Assembly: GCA_024699355.1 (NCBI GenBank)
Contig: JAILPR010000204.1
Location: forward strand, 1-33,027
Direction of reading: 5' to 3'
DNA from: Lachnospiraceae bacterium
GTDB taxonomy: Bacteria > Bacillota > Clostridia > Lachnospirales > Lachnospiraceae
DNA: 33,027 nt
Shown: piece after piece, positions 1-8,034 of the stretch
How positions within the stretch are numbered: the first letter of the stretch is position 1
Layout: each line of letters starts with the position of its first letter
Program-made: the position numbers and the translations under genes
The notes under the pieces: model-generated
The model's database searches: none
What the model saw: the letters and a program-made list of their open reading frames with translations, nothing else
Told to the model about the DNA's origin: nothing

Positions 1-1
1 A

Positions 2-139
2 GCCAACCGCATCATGGAGTTTTTGCCGGACGGCACGCTCATCGATAAGATGACGACCTACGATGAGTATCTCGAATCCGATGAAATGGCCCGTAAGAGA
101 ACCATCTATACAAGTACCGCAACGGATGATGAAGATTGA
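2..139 (+). CDS. ABC-F family ATP-binding protein, C-terminal fragment (5' truncated by window edge)
   Basis: Frame 2 reads ANRIMEFLPDGTLIDKMTTYDEYLESDEMARKRTIYTSTATDDED*, typical of an ABC-F ATPase C-terminus. Not in the ORF track because it lacks a start. Confidence 0.7.
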   Translation, partial: ANRIMEFLPDGTLIDKMTTYDEYLESDEMARKRTIYTSTATDDED

Positions 140-226
140 TCTGTGGCGGCAAATACGAACGCAGAAATTCCAAAGGCTCATAGCATTCTATGAGCCTTTC
201 TTACATCTTCGCAGAAAGGAGATCTC

Positions 227-1069
227 ATGATCGATCTTCACACACATTCGAATAAATCCGACGGCTCCTTAACACCGACCGAATTGATCGGCAGAGCGCT
301 GGAGAAAAAAATCAGCGCCATCGCGCTGACCGACCACGATACGGTAGACGGTGTCCCTGAGGCGCTTGAAGCCGGCAAGGGACAGCCCATCGAAGTCATC
401 CCCGGCATCGAGCTGTCCACCGAATATCACGGCCGCGAAGTGCATGTCGTCGGTCTCTATATCGATTACCGGAACGAAGCGTTCCTTGCGCAATGCAATG
501 AATTCAAAGAATCCCGCACCACGCGCAATCACAGGATGTGTGACAAACTCCGTACCGAAGCCGGCATGGACATTACCTTCGAAAAACTCCAGGCCGCCTA
601 CCCGGAATCTGTCATCACACGTGCGCACTACGCCCGGTATATGCTGGCCAAAGGATATATCAAAAGCCTGCCGGAAGCCTTTGACCGCTACATCGGTGAA
701 GGTCGTCCCTACTTTATCCCGCGTGCCAAGATCACCCCGATGGAGGCGGTTGAGATCATCCTGTCCGTCGGCGGGATCCCCATCCTGGCCCATCCGATCC
801 TTTATCACATGTCGGATGAGATGCTCGAGACCCTGACCCGTGAAATGAAAGAGGTCGGCCTGATCGGGATCGAAGCGATCTACTCCACCTACAGTGCCGG
901 AGAGGAGCGCGAGATCCGCGCTCTTGCCAAAAAACTGGACCTGGCGATCAGTGGCGGCTCGGATTTTCACGGTGCTGCCAAGCCCAAGCTCGACCTCGGG
1001 ACAGGCTTTGGCAAACTCTACGTACCGGAGGAAGTCCTGGTCCACTTAAAAGAACGCGCCGGAAGGTAA
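227..1069 (+). CDS. PHP domain-containing phosphoesterase (TrpH/YciV-like)
   Basis: N-terminal MIDLHTHSNKSDGSLTPTELI, ALTDHDTVDG, and C-terminal GGSDFHG PHP metal-binding motifs. RBS aaaggag upstream. Confidence 0.9.
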   Translation: MIDLHTHSNKSDGSLTPTELIGRALEKKISAIALTDHDTVDGVPEALEAGKGQPIEVIPGIELSTEYHGREVHVVGLYIDYRNEAFLAQCNEFKESRTTRNHRMCDKLRTEAGMDITFEKLQAAYPESVITRAHYARYMLAKGYIKSLPEAFDRYIGEGRPYFIPRAKITPMEAVEIILSVGGIPILAHPILYHMSDEMLETLTREMKEVGLIGIEAIYSTYSAGEEREIRALAKKLDLAISGGSDFHGAAKPKLDLGTGFGKLYVPEEVLVHLKERAGR

Positions 1070-1120
1070 GATCCCCATACCAAAGGTAAGATCCCCATAC
1101 AGAGCGTAAGATCATCATAC
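1061..1120 (+). repeat. Three tandem copies of a 20-bp unit (…GTAAGATCCCCATAC…)
   Basis: Read directly: ggaaggtaagatccccatac / caaaggtaagatccccatac / agagcgtaagatcatcatac. The first copy overlaps the PHP stop codon. Confidence 0.9.
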
Positions 1121-1135
1121 AGTTAGGAAGAATAT

Positions 1136-1942
1136 ATGAAGTTATTTTTTACAGATTTAGACGGAACCTTATTAAACCGTGACGGCATCGTCACGAAAGA
1201 AACCCTGGAAGCCATCCACGCCTTTACTGCAGCCGGCAACAAATTCATCATCAGCTCCGGCCGCTCCTTAAGCAGTATCGAAGGCGTCGTTGCCCGTGCC
1301 GGTCTGCCGCTGGAAAAGCTGACCGTTATCTCCTACAACGGCTCCTATGTCTACGATTATCCTTCCCGGAAGGCCCTGATCGAATACCGCATCCCGATGG
1401 CGGATGTGCAGCATTTCATTGACGAGTGCGATGCGCACGGCCAGTATTGCCATGCTTATACCGATACGACCTTTGTCGCAAGAAAAGAGACCAAAGAAAG
1501 CCTCTTCTATGCAGACAGTGTCCGGATCCCGGCGCAGTACAGCAAACAGATCACCGCAGCGCTTACAAAAGAGCCGTTTAAACTGCTTGCGATCAATCTG
1601 GAGGAAAAAGGCCCGCTTGAGCAGTTGCAGAAAGACCTGCAGGTCTGGATCAAAGACCGCTATGCGACCCTCTTCTCCTGCGACCAGCTCCTGGAGTTTA
1701 TCGATATCCGCTCCGGCAAAGGCAATGCGGTGCGGACCGTCTGCGAAATCTACGGTATCGATCCGCAGGATGCGTATGCCGCGGGCGATGCCGGCAATGA
1801 CCTCTCCATGCTGCAGGCCGTCGGACACAGTATCGCCATGGCAAATGCCACGGATGAGATCAAAGCCATCGCTTCCATGATCACAGCAAAAGATCACGAT
1901 CATGACGGCCTCTCGCCGATCCTGAGAGAATTATCCGCGTAG
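1136..1942 (+). CDS. Cof-type HAD-IIB family hydrolase
   Basis: MKLFFTDLDGTLLNRDG (HAD motif I), ISSGRS, GKGNAVRTVCEIYGI, AAGDAGNDLSML (motif IV). Confidence 0.92.
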   Translation: MKLFFTDLDGTLLNRDGIVTKETLEAIHAFTAAGNKFIISSGRSLSSIEGVVARAGLPLEKLTVISYNGSYVYDYPSRKALIEYRIPMADVQHFIDECDAHGQYCHAYTDTTFVARKETKESLFYADSVRIPAQYSKQITAALTKEPFKLLAINLEEKGPLEQLQKDLQVWIKDRYATLFSCDQLLEFIDIRSGKGNAVRTVCEIYGIDPQDAYAAGDAGNDLSMLQAVGHSIAMANATDEIKAIASMITAKDHDHDGLSPILRELSA

Positions 1943-1975
1943 AGATCACCCCCCGTCTTCTTGTGATCTCTGTTT
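1941..1975 (+). terminator. Probable terminator of the HAD gene
   Basis: Perfect 9-bp inverted repeat AGAGATCAC…GTGATCTCT followed by a short T-containing tract, immediately after the stop codon. Confidence 0.5.
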
Positions 1976-2029
1976 GCGCCGTACCGGTTCTACTAAAACA
2001 GGGAGCCCGAAGGACAATGTCATCTACAT

Positions 2030-2089
2030 CAAAAAAGGAGCCCTTGGACAATGTCATCTAAACTACGTGACTTTGCCCAAGGGCTCCCT
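2030..2089 (-). terminator. Terminator downstream of the lipoprotein gene, possibly bidirectional
   Basis: Perfect 11-bp arms ggagcccttgg (2037-2047) / ccaagggctcc (2077-2087), with TTTTTT following on the minus strand. Confidence 0.7.
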
Positions 2090-2164
2090 TTCTATTCTGC
2101 CTGTTGCAGATCGTTCTCTTTTATTAGATTTCTATGAGATTCGTTAGATTCATCCGTCTTTGGA

Positions 2165-3292
2165 TCAGTCCATCTTTTCGAATACGAAATCGGTATCTAC
2201 ACCATCCAGACCCGGCATGGTCATGGTCAGTGTGCCATCATTTAACACACCGTCTGCTTCATCACCATCATCGCTGGTCAGTACCATCTCTGTACCGTCT
2301 TCACTGACAGCCCAGGTACCTGTAGTGGTGTAATCCTCTGCAGTGCCAAGGCTTCCTGCGATCTCATCAGCCAGCTGTACTTCCAGATCTGCCTTTAACG
2401 CTTCATAAGATTCATATCCGCTATTCTGTGCGATCAGCTCCAGTTCTTCTTCCGTTGCGCTCTCAATACCTGCAATGTTAAGAATGATCGCATCGATATT
2501 GTTGACAACATCTTCCTGGAATTCCATTGCCCAGCTCTCTACATCCGCAGTCATCACGAAGGTCTCATCATCGTTGATGTCCAGCGTATACTGCAGATAA
2601 TAAGACTCTTCTCTCCCAATGGAAAAGCCCATCATATACTCCAGCGCTCCCGGCGTGATCTCATAAGCGCCTGTATAGGTACCTTCCACGTTACCGGAGA
2701 TCAGGCTTGCACCAATGCTCTCTACGTTCTCTTTGATCACTGCCGCAAAGTCTTCCAGCCAGTCTTCTTCCAGATCACCGCTGAAGGTCATCGCATCCTT
2801 GTTGGAACGATCCAGGGTAAAGTCACCGCTGAAATCATCGGAAGTAAAGCTTACGGTGTGATCCTTTGCTTCATAAGTACCTTCGTACTCTTCATCTTCC
2901 TGTGCATCGATGTACTCTTTTAATACGGTCTTTAATTCGCTCTTCAGTTCCTCCTGATAAGCATCGAAATCTGCATAATCCGCTGCAGCGATCTCATTTG
3001 CTTCCAGAACCGCAGTTGCCGGAACTTCGATCTGATCCAGGACCAGATCCATCATCTCTTCCAGTGCTTCGGTCTTTTCTACGGTATAAGTAGCGTTCTT
3101 CTCTTCACCAAGCTCTAACGATGCATTTACGGTAAATGCAGCATCCTCGAATGCATAGCCTGTTTCGTCAGCCAGAAAACTATCGAACGAAAGCTCTTCG
3201 GTATAGTCGCCCGCTACGGAACCGCAACCTGACAGCATGGAAACTGCAAGTGTTGCAACAGTGAAAATTACAGCCAGTTTCTGTTTCTTCAT
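2165..3292 (-). CDS. Secreted acidic lipoprotein of unknown function
   Basis: Start placed at MKKQKLAVIFTVATLAVSMLSGCGS (signal peptide plus lipobox LSGC) with RBS AAGGAGGAG 7 nt upstream. The ORF track extends it 25 codons too far. Mature protein very rich in D/E. Confidence 0.85.
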   Translation of the reverse strand: MKKQKLAVIFTVATLAVSMLSGCGSVAGDYTEELSFDSFLADETGYAFEDAAFTVNASLELGEEKNATYTVEKTEALEEMMDLVLDQIEVPATAVLEANEIAAADYADFDAYQEELKSELKTVLKEYIDAQEDEEYEGTYEAKDHTVSFTSDDFSGDFTLDRSNKDAMTFSGDLEEDWLEDFAAVIKENVESIGASLISGNVEGTYTGAYEITPGALEYMMGFSIGREESYYLQYTLDINDDETFVMTADVESWAMEFQEDVVNNIDAIILNIAGIESATEEELELIAQNSGYESYEALKADLEVQLADEIAGSLGTAEDYTTTGTWAVSEDGTEMVLTSDDGDEADGVLNDGTLTMTMPGLDGVDTDFVFEKMD

Positions 3293-3296
3293 AAAA

Positions 3297-3343
3297 AAAC
3301 TCCTCCTTATATGATGTCTGTTTTGACACACAAGGAGGAGTTT
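3297..3343 (-). promoter_or_regulatory. Perfect 12-bp inverted repeat overlapping the lipoprotein Shine-Dalgarno (candidate RBS-sequestering hairpin)
   Basis: Minus strand: AAACTCCTCCTT-(23 nt)-AAGGAGGAGTTT followed by TTTTATG. Arms at 3332-3343 and 3297-3308. Confidence 0.6.
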
Positions 3344-3384
3344 AAAATACTTAGAAAAAAATGTCAAGTTTTTTAAGTATTTTA
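3343..3384 (-). terminator. AT-rich inverted repeat at the end of fba (weak terminator or operator)
   Basis: TAAAATACTTA (3343-3353) / TAAGTATTTTA (3374-3384); overlaps the fba stop codon. Encloses a TTGACA-like -35 on the minus strand. Confidence 0.4.
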
Positions 3385-4230
3385 CGCTTTACCATCACAG
3401 CCGCAAACTTTCATTCTGCCCATCACCAGCTGCTTTACGGCTTCCATACCGACTTTGCCGAGTGCCTTGGGATCAAAGGTCTCCGGCTTTTCTTTTAACA
3501 GTGCCTTGCCTGCATCCGTGTAAGCCACACGCAGCTCGGTTGCAAAATTGACTTTGCTGATGCCGCGGGAGACACAGTCTGCCACATCACTGTCGCTGAT
3601 GCCGGAAGCACCGTGCAGTACCAGGGGGATCGATACTTTTGCCGCGATCTCGGAGAGTCTCTGCTTATCGAGTACCGGAGTACCTACATAAAAGCCGTGT
3701 GCGGTACCGATCGCCACTGCCAGAAAATCAACGCCGGTCTTTTCCACGAATTCCACCGCTTCACCGACATCGGTATGCGTATCCATATCGTCGGTCACAT
3801 CATCTTCTTTTCCGCCGACGCGACCAAGCTCTGCCTCTACCGGAAGGTTCTTTCCATGACAATACTCTACGACCTTTTTGGAAACAGCGATGTTTTCTTC
3901 AAACGGAAGCTTTGAACCATCGATCATAATGGAGGTATACCCATTCTCCACGCACTCCACAGCCAGCTCATAGCTGCTGCCATGGTCTAAATGAAGTGCT
4001 ACCGGAACGCTTGCCTTCTGCGCCTCTGCCTTGACGATCGCCGCATAGGTTGCGGAATTGCCGTATTTAATGGTACTCGGTGTCGTCTGGATCATGACCG
4101 GTGCCTTCAATTCCTCTGCCGCCGCAATGATCGCCTTGACCATTTCCATGTTTTCCGCGTTAAATGCGCCAACCGCATATCCGCCTGCTCTTGCATCTGT
4201 TAACATCTTTTTCGAATCAACTAATGGCAT
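3382..4230 (-). CDS. fba: Class II fructose-1,6-bisphosphate aldolase
   Basis: MPLVDSKKMLTDARAGGYAVGAFNAENMEMVKAIIAAAEE, PVALHLDHGSS, TGVDFLAVAIGTAHGFY, LVLHGASGI. Start set at MPLVDS (RBS gaggagg), not the upstream ORF start. Confidence 0.95.
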   Translation of the reverse strand: MPLVDSKKMLTDARAGGYAVGAFNAENMEMVKAIIAAAEELKAPVMIQTTPSTIKYGNSATYAAIVKAEAQKASVPVALHLDHGSSYELAVECVENGYTSIMIDGSKLPFEENIAVSKKVVEYCHGKNLPVEAELGRVGGKEDDVTDDMDTHTDVGEAVEFVEKTGVDFLAVAIGTAHGFYVGTPVLDKQRLSEIAAKVSIPLVLHGASGISDSDVADCVSRGISKVNFATELRVAYTDAGKALLKEKPETFDPKALGKVGMEAVKQLVMGRMKVCGCDGKA

Positions 4231-4346
4231 AGTAAACCTCCTCTTGTCTTCAAAGCGAACCGTTTCGCTCATCTTGTACCTTTATTATACTGTATCTTTT
4301 CAAAAATGTAACCCCTCTTTGACATTTTTTTCACACAAAACGATCT

Positions 4347-4379
4347 AAAAAAACGTTGCGCACCGTTTGGTACGCAACG
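4347..4379 (-). terminator. Rho-independent terminator of the HD-GYP/FapA operon
   Basis: Minus strand CGTTGCG-loop-CGCAACG followed by TTTTTTT. Confidence 0.75.
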
Positions 4380-4392
4380 CTTAGAATTGATT

Positions 4393-5466
4393 TTAGATCA
4401 GTTCTGCCGTCAGACGCTCGAAATCTTCTCTGACCAGTCTGAAGCAATTGATCAGCTTTGGATTAAAGACGCCGCACTCGCCGTTTAAGATCATGCGATA
4501 GGCTTCATCCGACGTATAAGCGCCTTTGTAGACACGTTCGCTGACCAGCGCATCATAGACATCCGCAATGGATACGACCTGCGCCGACAACGGGATCTGA
4601 TCGCCGACCAGACCGTCCGGATAGCCTTTTCCGTCATAACGCTCATGATGACTGCGCGCGATCTCTAAGGAATAGCGCATATAGTCATTGCTGTCTTCTT
4701 CGCTTAAGACATGCTCGATGATCTCTGCGCCGTGCAACGTATGTGATTGCATCACCTGACGCTCTTCATCGGTCAGACGCGCCGGCTTTAAGAGGATCTT
4801 GTCCGGGATCGCGATCTTTCCGATATCATGCATTGCAGAAGCATAACTGATATTATCGATGTCCTCATCGGTCAGGCCAAACTCCGGATAACACATCGCC
4901 ACGGTTTTGATCAGCACCTTGGTAAGCTCCCGCACACGCAGGATGTGATTGCTCGATTCGAGATTACGGAACTCCACAACCGTACCCAGGGTGTCGATGA
5001 TGTGATAGTTCATCTCCTTGATCCTGCGGTTCTGCTCCTGGATCTTTTTGGTCTGCTGATCGACCAGATCTTCGAGCTGGTTCTTATGCGCCCACAGTTC
5101 GATCAGATTCCGGATCCTCTTGCGGATGACAAACGGATCATACGGCTTATCCACAACATCGCTTGCCCCCAGGGAAAATGCTTTTTCCTTGGTCTCCATC
5201 GCCGTATCTCCGGTGATCATGACAACCGGCATCTCTTCCATATAGTCATACCGGATCATATACTCCATCACCCCGAAGCCGTCGACCTTCGGCATGATGA
5301 TGTCCAGCAGCACTGCCGAGATCTCATCCCGGTGTTCCTCCAGCTGGTGGATCGCCTCTTCGCCATCGACTGCCTCAAGGACCTCATATTCATCCTGAAA
5401 CAGTCTGCACAGCAGCTTTCTGTTCGTATCCTGATCTTCTACAATTAATATCGTACCGTTTTTCAT
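4393..5466 (-). CDS. Response regulator: REC domain plus HD-GYP domain (putative c-di-GMP phosphodiesterase)
   Basis: REC: ILIVEDQ, LLDIIMPKVDG, VVMITGD, DKPYD. HD-GYP: MHDIGKIAIPD and HHERYDGKGYPDGL. True start MKNGTILIVEDQ at 5466; ORF track start is upstream. Confidence 0.92.
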   Translation of the reverse strand: MKNGTILIVEDQDTNRKLLCRLFQDEYEVLEAVDGEEAIHQLEEHRDEISAVLLDIIMPKVDGFGVMEYMIRYDYMEEMPVVMITGDTAMETKEKAFSLGASDVVDKPYDPFVIRKRIRNLIELWAHKNQLEDLVDQQTKKIQEQNRRIKEMNYHIIDTLGTVVEFRNLESSNHILRVRELTKVLIKTVAMCYPEFGLTDEDIDNISYASAMHDIGKIAIPDKILLKPARLTDEERQVMQSHTLHGAEIIEHVLSEEDSNDYMRYSLEIARSHHERYDGKGYPDGLVGDQIPLSAQVVSIADVYDALVSERVYKGAYTSDEAYRMILNGECGVFNPKLINCFRLVREDFERLTAELI

Positions 5467-5498
5467 AAGTTTACCTCGCTTGTCTGCATCTATTCCGC

Positions 5499-6842
5499 TT
5501 AATTCTGGTAGATGGCGATGATATTTTCGCTCCTTCTGAAGGTGACCATGGAGCGTTGTGTTGTCATCAGTGTCTTCGCAGAGTCGATCCGTACGCTGAC
5601 TCTGGGGAATACATCCTTCTTCACTTTGACATACGCATTTTTGGATTGTTCGAGCAGTTCTTCGAGCGCTTCGATCTGCTTGGAGCAGCTGAGACGATCG
5701 TTCACCTTCATGCACATGGCCGTCACGATCTTCTCATGATTGTCTCCCGGCACACGGAGGTTTCTCTGGAACACATCGATCTCAGCATTTAACTTATCCA
5801 TATCCCGCTTTAACAAGCTAAGTTTTCTGGTGTATGCATCATCGATCCCGACCTTGATCCTGGTCAGGATCTCCGATTCATTCCCAATGGAATTGGCTTC
5901 GATAAAACTTAGTGATTCCGTTGTCCCCCCCAGGATAACGCTTAGATGTCCGGAGACATCCACTCCCTTCAAACCAACGATGTTAGAATTGAGCAGGTAA
6001 TTACAGGTGACCTTCCCCTCTGCATGTACGTTGGCATTTTCTACAAACTTGGCAAAGAAATCGCCCACCGAAGTGATCGAACACTCGCCGTTTCCGACGA
6101 CACCGCCACGGATGATCACATCACCTTTGGCTGAGATCTCCGCAGATTCCACGATACCGCCGATGGTCACAGAGCCGCCGGAGATGATACGCATACCGGA
6201 GCGTACCGCGCCTCTGACTTCGACATCGCCGTCGAATTCAATATTTCCTACCTTATGATCCAAGTCGCCGGATACGGTAAAGAGATTCGATATCCGGATC
6301 TGTCCGTTGGCAAATTCGATCTTGCCGTCGGCGTCCGCATAATATTCCATCAGATCTTCCGAAATGTGGAATCCTTTTCCTCGAAGCGCAGGTTTTTCCT
6401 TGCCCTTCTTCGGCATCACGATACCGCCCTTGACGGTGTACCCCATTGCTCCGCCGGTCGACTTATGATACTTCGCAATCAGCTGATCCTTCATGACTCG
6501 TTCGAACAGGTCGATATTCAGATAATCGACACTGCCGTCTTCGAGCACCTTCGGAACCGTAGGAAGCTTGGTACGGAAAAACATTTCAAACGAACCGTCT
6601 TCTCCGTCGACTGCCGGCTTTCCTTTTGCGACCGTGACCATCTGATCGTAAATCCCGTGATCGATGATATCCTGCAACACATCATTCAAGATGCCATGCT
6701 TGACGCCTGCCGCAAACAATAGATCCTGCAGTTCCTCCATCGTATAGTTCGTCCCGTTGGGCTTTCGACGGAGGTACATCATAGCTTCCATATTGTCGTC
6801 GCTGATGCTTATAAGGTTGTTGTAAGCATCAGTAAATTGCAT
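5499..6842 (-). CDS. FapA / DUF342 family protein
   Basis: Glycine-rich beta-helix stretch GDLDHKVGNIEFDGDVEVRGAVRSGMRIISGGSVTIGGIVESAEISAKGDVIIRGGVVG, followed by a coiled-coil region, as in FapA-family proteins. Confidence 0.85.
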   Translation of the reverse strand: MQFTDAYNNLISISDDNMEAMMYLRRKPNGTNYTMEELQDLLFAAGVKHGILNDVLQDIIDHGIYDQMVTVAKGKPAVDGEDGSFEMFFRTKLPTVPKVLEDGSVDYLNIDLFERVMKDQLIAKYHKSTGGAMGYTVKGGIVMPKKGKEKPALRGKGFHISEDLMEYYADADGKIEFANGQIRISNLFTVSGDLDHKVGNIEFDGDVEVRGAVRSGMRIISGGSVTIGGIVESAEISAKGDVIIRGGVVGNGECSITSVGDFFAKFVENANVHAEGKVTCNYLLNSNIVGLKGVDVSGHLSVILGGTTESLSFIEANSIGNESEILTRIKVGIDDAYTRKLSLLKRDMDKLNAEIDVFQRNLRVPGDNHEKIVTAMCMKVNDRLSCSKQIEALEELLEQSKNAYVKVKKDVFPRVSVRIDSAKTLMTTQRSMVTFRRSENIIAIYQN

Positions 6843-6844
6843 GT

Positions 6845-8032
6845 TTAGTTGTCCCCGTCTTTCTCAGTGCGTTCTTTGATCAGTCGAAGTCTGATCTCAC
6901 GCATCTGCTCTGCCGAAAGTTCCTTCTTTGCATAAGCATCGGTATCAACCCCGGCTTCGATCCCGAGGATGATCTCCTGTGACTGTTCCTCTGTAAAATC
7001 TTCAATCTCACGCTGCGATAATTCCTGCTGTTGCTCCTGGATCAACTGACGCATCAGCGCCAGTGTATTACCGACCTTCGCGATCTCATCAATGTTCAGA
7101 TCATCTTCCATGGCCATACGGATCTCCTGCATCTCACGCCAGCTGAAGTACTCGCTGGCATATCTGGAGGCATCGAGATGTTCCTCGAGGCCGAGGCGGA
7201 TCTCACGCATCTGGAACCAGTTATAATCCGGTGTCGCATACATCTGATAATCGATCTTACTCTCCATGCCCAGACGGATCTGCTTCATCTGCTGACCGTA
7301 AAGTTCATGTAAGAAATACGGTTCCATCGGCAGCTGATGCTCGATCGCATAGCCGATCTCGTGCAGCTGATCGGCATCAAACCCTTCTGCCGCATACTTC
7401 GAGATATCCACATTCCTGACGAAATATTCAAAGAGTTCTTCCAGTACATGCCCGTTATAACCCATCTTTGCATAGGACAGGATATCAACGTTATTCTCCA
7501 TGCCTTTCCGGATCAGACGCATGACCAGCGAGTCAAACTCAACCAGCGCATATTCTCGTACATTCAGGTTCTTGCGGATACCGCAGAGGATCTCCTCCAT
7601 CTGGTACCAGTCCAATGCCGGATTTAAATATGCACTGACATCAAGGCCTTCCTTTAAGCCCTCACGGATGATCTGCATCTGCGGTGCCAAAAATTCCGGC
7701 TTTAAGTACACGGAGATATCCACATGCTCCTCAAAGCCCAGACGGATCTCCCGGATCTGCATCCAGTCAAAGCGCTCCGCATATGTACGCATATCCAGTC
7801 CCATCATACTTCCCAGGCGGATTTCTTCCATCTCAAACCATGAATAGCCCGGATTCATATACATATGAATGTCCAGACCATCCTCCAGCCCCAGATTGAT
7901 CTGCCGAAGTTGCTCTGCATCATAGTGCGCGTCTTTCAGCTCTTTTTCCTTCAGCCCGTGATCCAGACACTTCTGGAACTCCTCCTGATAGGTTCTGTCC
8001 TGATATTGTTTTAAAGCGTGTCTACTTTCCAT
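6845..8032 (-). CDS. Uncharacterised protein made of about 12-13 tandem 24-26-aa helical repeats
   Basis: Repeat visible in translation, e.g. WFQMREIRLGLEEHLDASRYASEYFS, WMQIREIRLGFEEHVDISVYLKPEFL, QQMKQIRLGMESKIDYQMYATPDYN. Start at MESRHALKQ. Confidence 0.85.
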   Translation of the reverse strand: MESRHALKQYQDRTYQEEFQKCLDHGLKEKELKDAHYDAEQLRQINLGLEDGLDIHMYMNPGYSWFEMEEIRLGSMMGLDMRTYAERFDWMQIREIRLGFEEHVDISVYLKPEFLAPQMQIIREGLKEGLDVSAYLNPALDWYQMEEILCGIRKNLNVREYALVEFDSLVMRLIRKGMENNVDILSYAKMGYNGHVLEELFEYFVRNVDISKYAAEGFDADQLHEIGYAIEHQLPMEPYFLHELYGQQMKQIRLGMESKIDYQMYATPDYNWFQMREIRLGLEEHLDASRYASEYFSWREMQEIRMAMEDDLNIDEIAKVGNTLALMRQLIQEQQQELSQREIEDFTEEQSQEIILGIEAGVDTDAYAKKELSAEQMREIRLRLIKERTEKDGDN

Positions 8033-8034
8033 CT

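Noticed and set aside
351-836. 161-aa plus-strand ORF in another frame of the PHP gene
   Set aside because: Arg/Ser/Pro-rich out-of-frame translation of a known gene.
269-1045. 258-aa minus-strand ORF opposite the PHP gene
   Set aside because: Entirely antisense to a gene with clear PHP motifs; no recognisable motif or RBS.
1061-1120. Tandem repeats considered as a CRISPR fragment
   Set aside because: Units are contiguous 20-bp copies without spacers, and no cas genes are present.
1268-1903. 211-aa minus-strand ORF opposite the HAD gene
   Set aside because: Antisense to a confident HAD hydrolase; explained by codon bias.
2052-2138. Short ORF starting MSSKLRDFAQGLPF within the terminator repeat
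   Set aside because: No RBS, overlaps the hairpin, and the repeat structure explains the sequence better.
4828-5448. 206-aa plus-strand ORF opposite the HD-GYP regulator
   Set aside because: Antisense shadow ORF; His/Asp/Leu-rich reverse-frame composition, no family motif.
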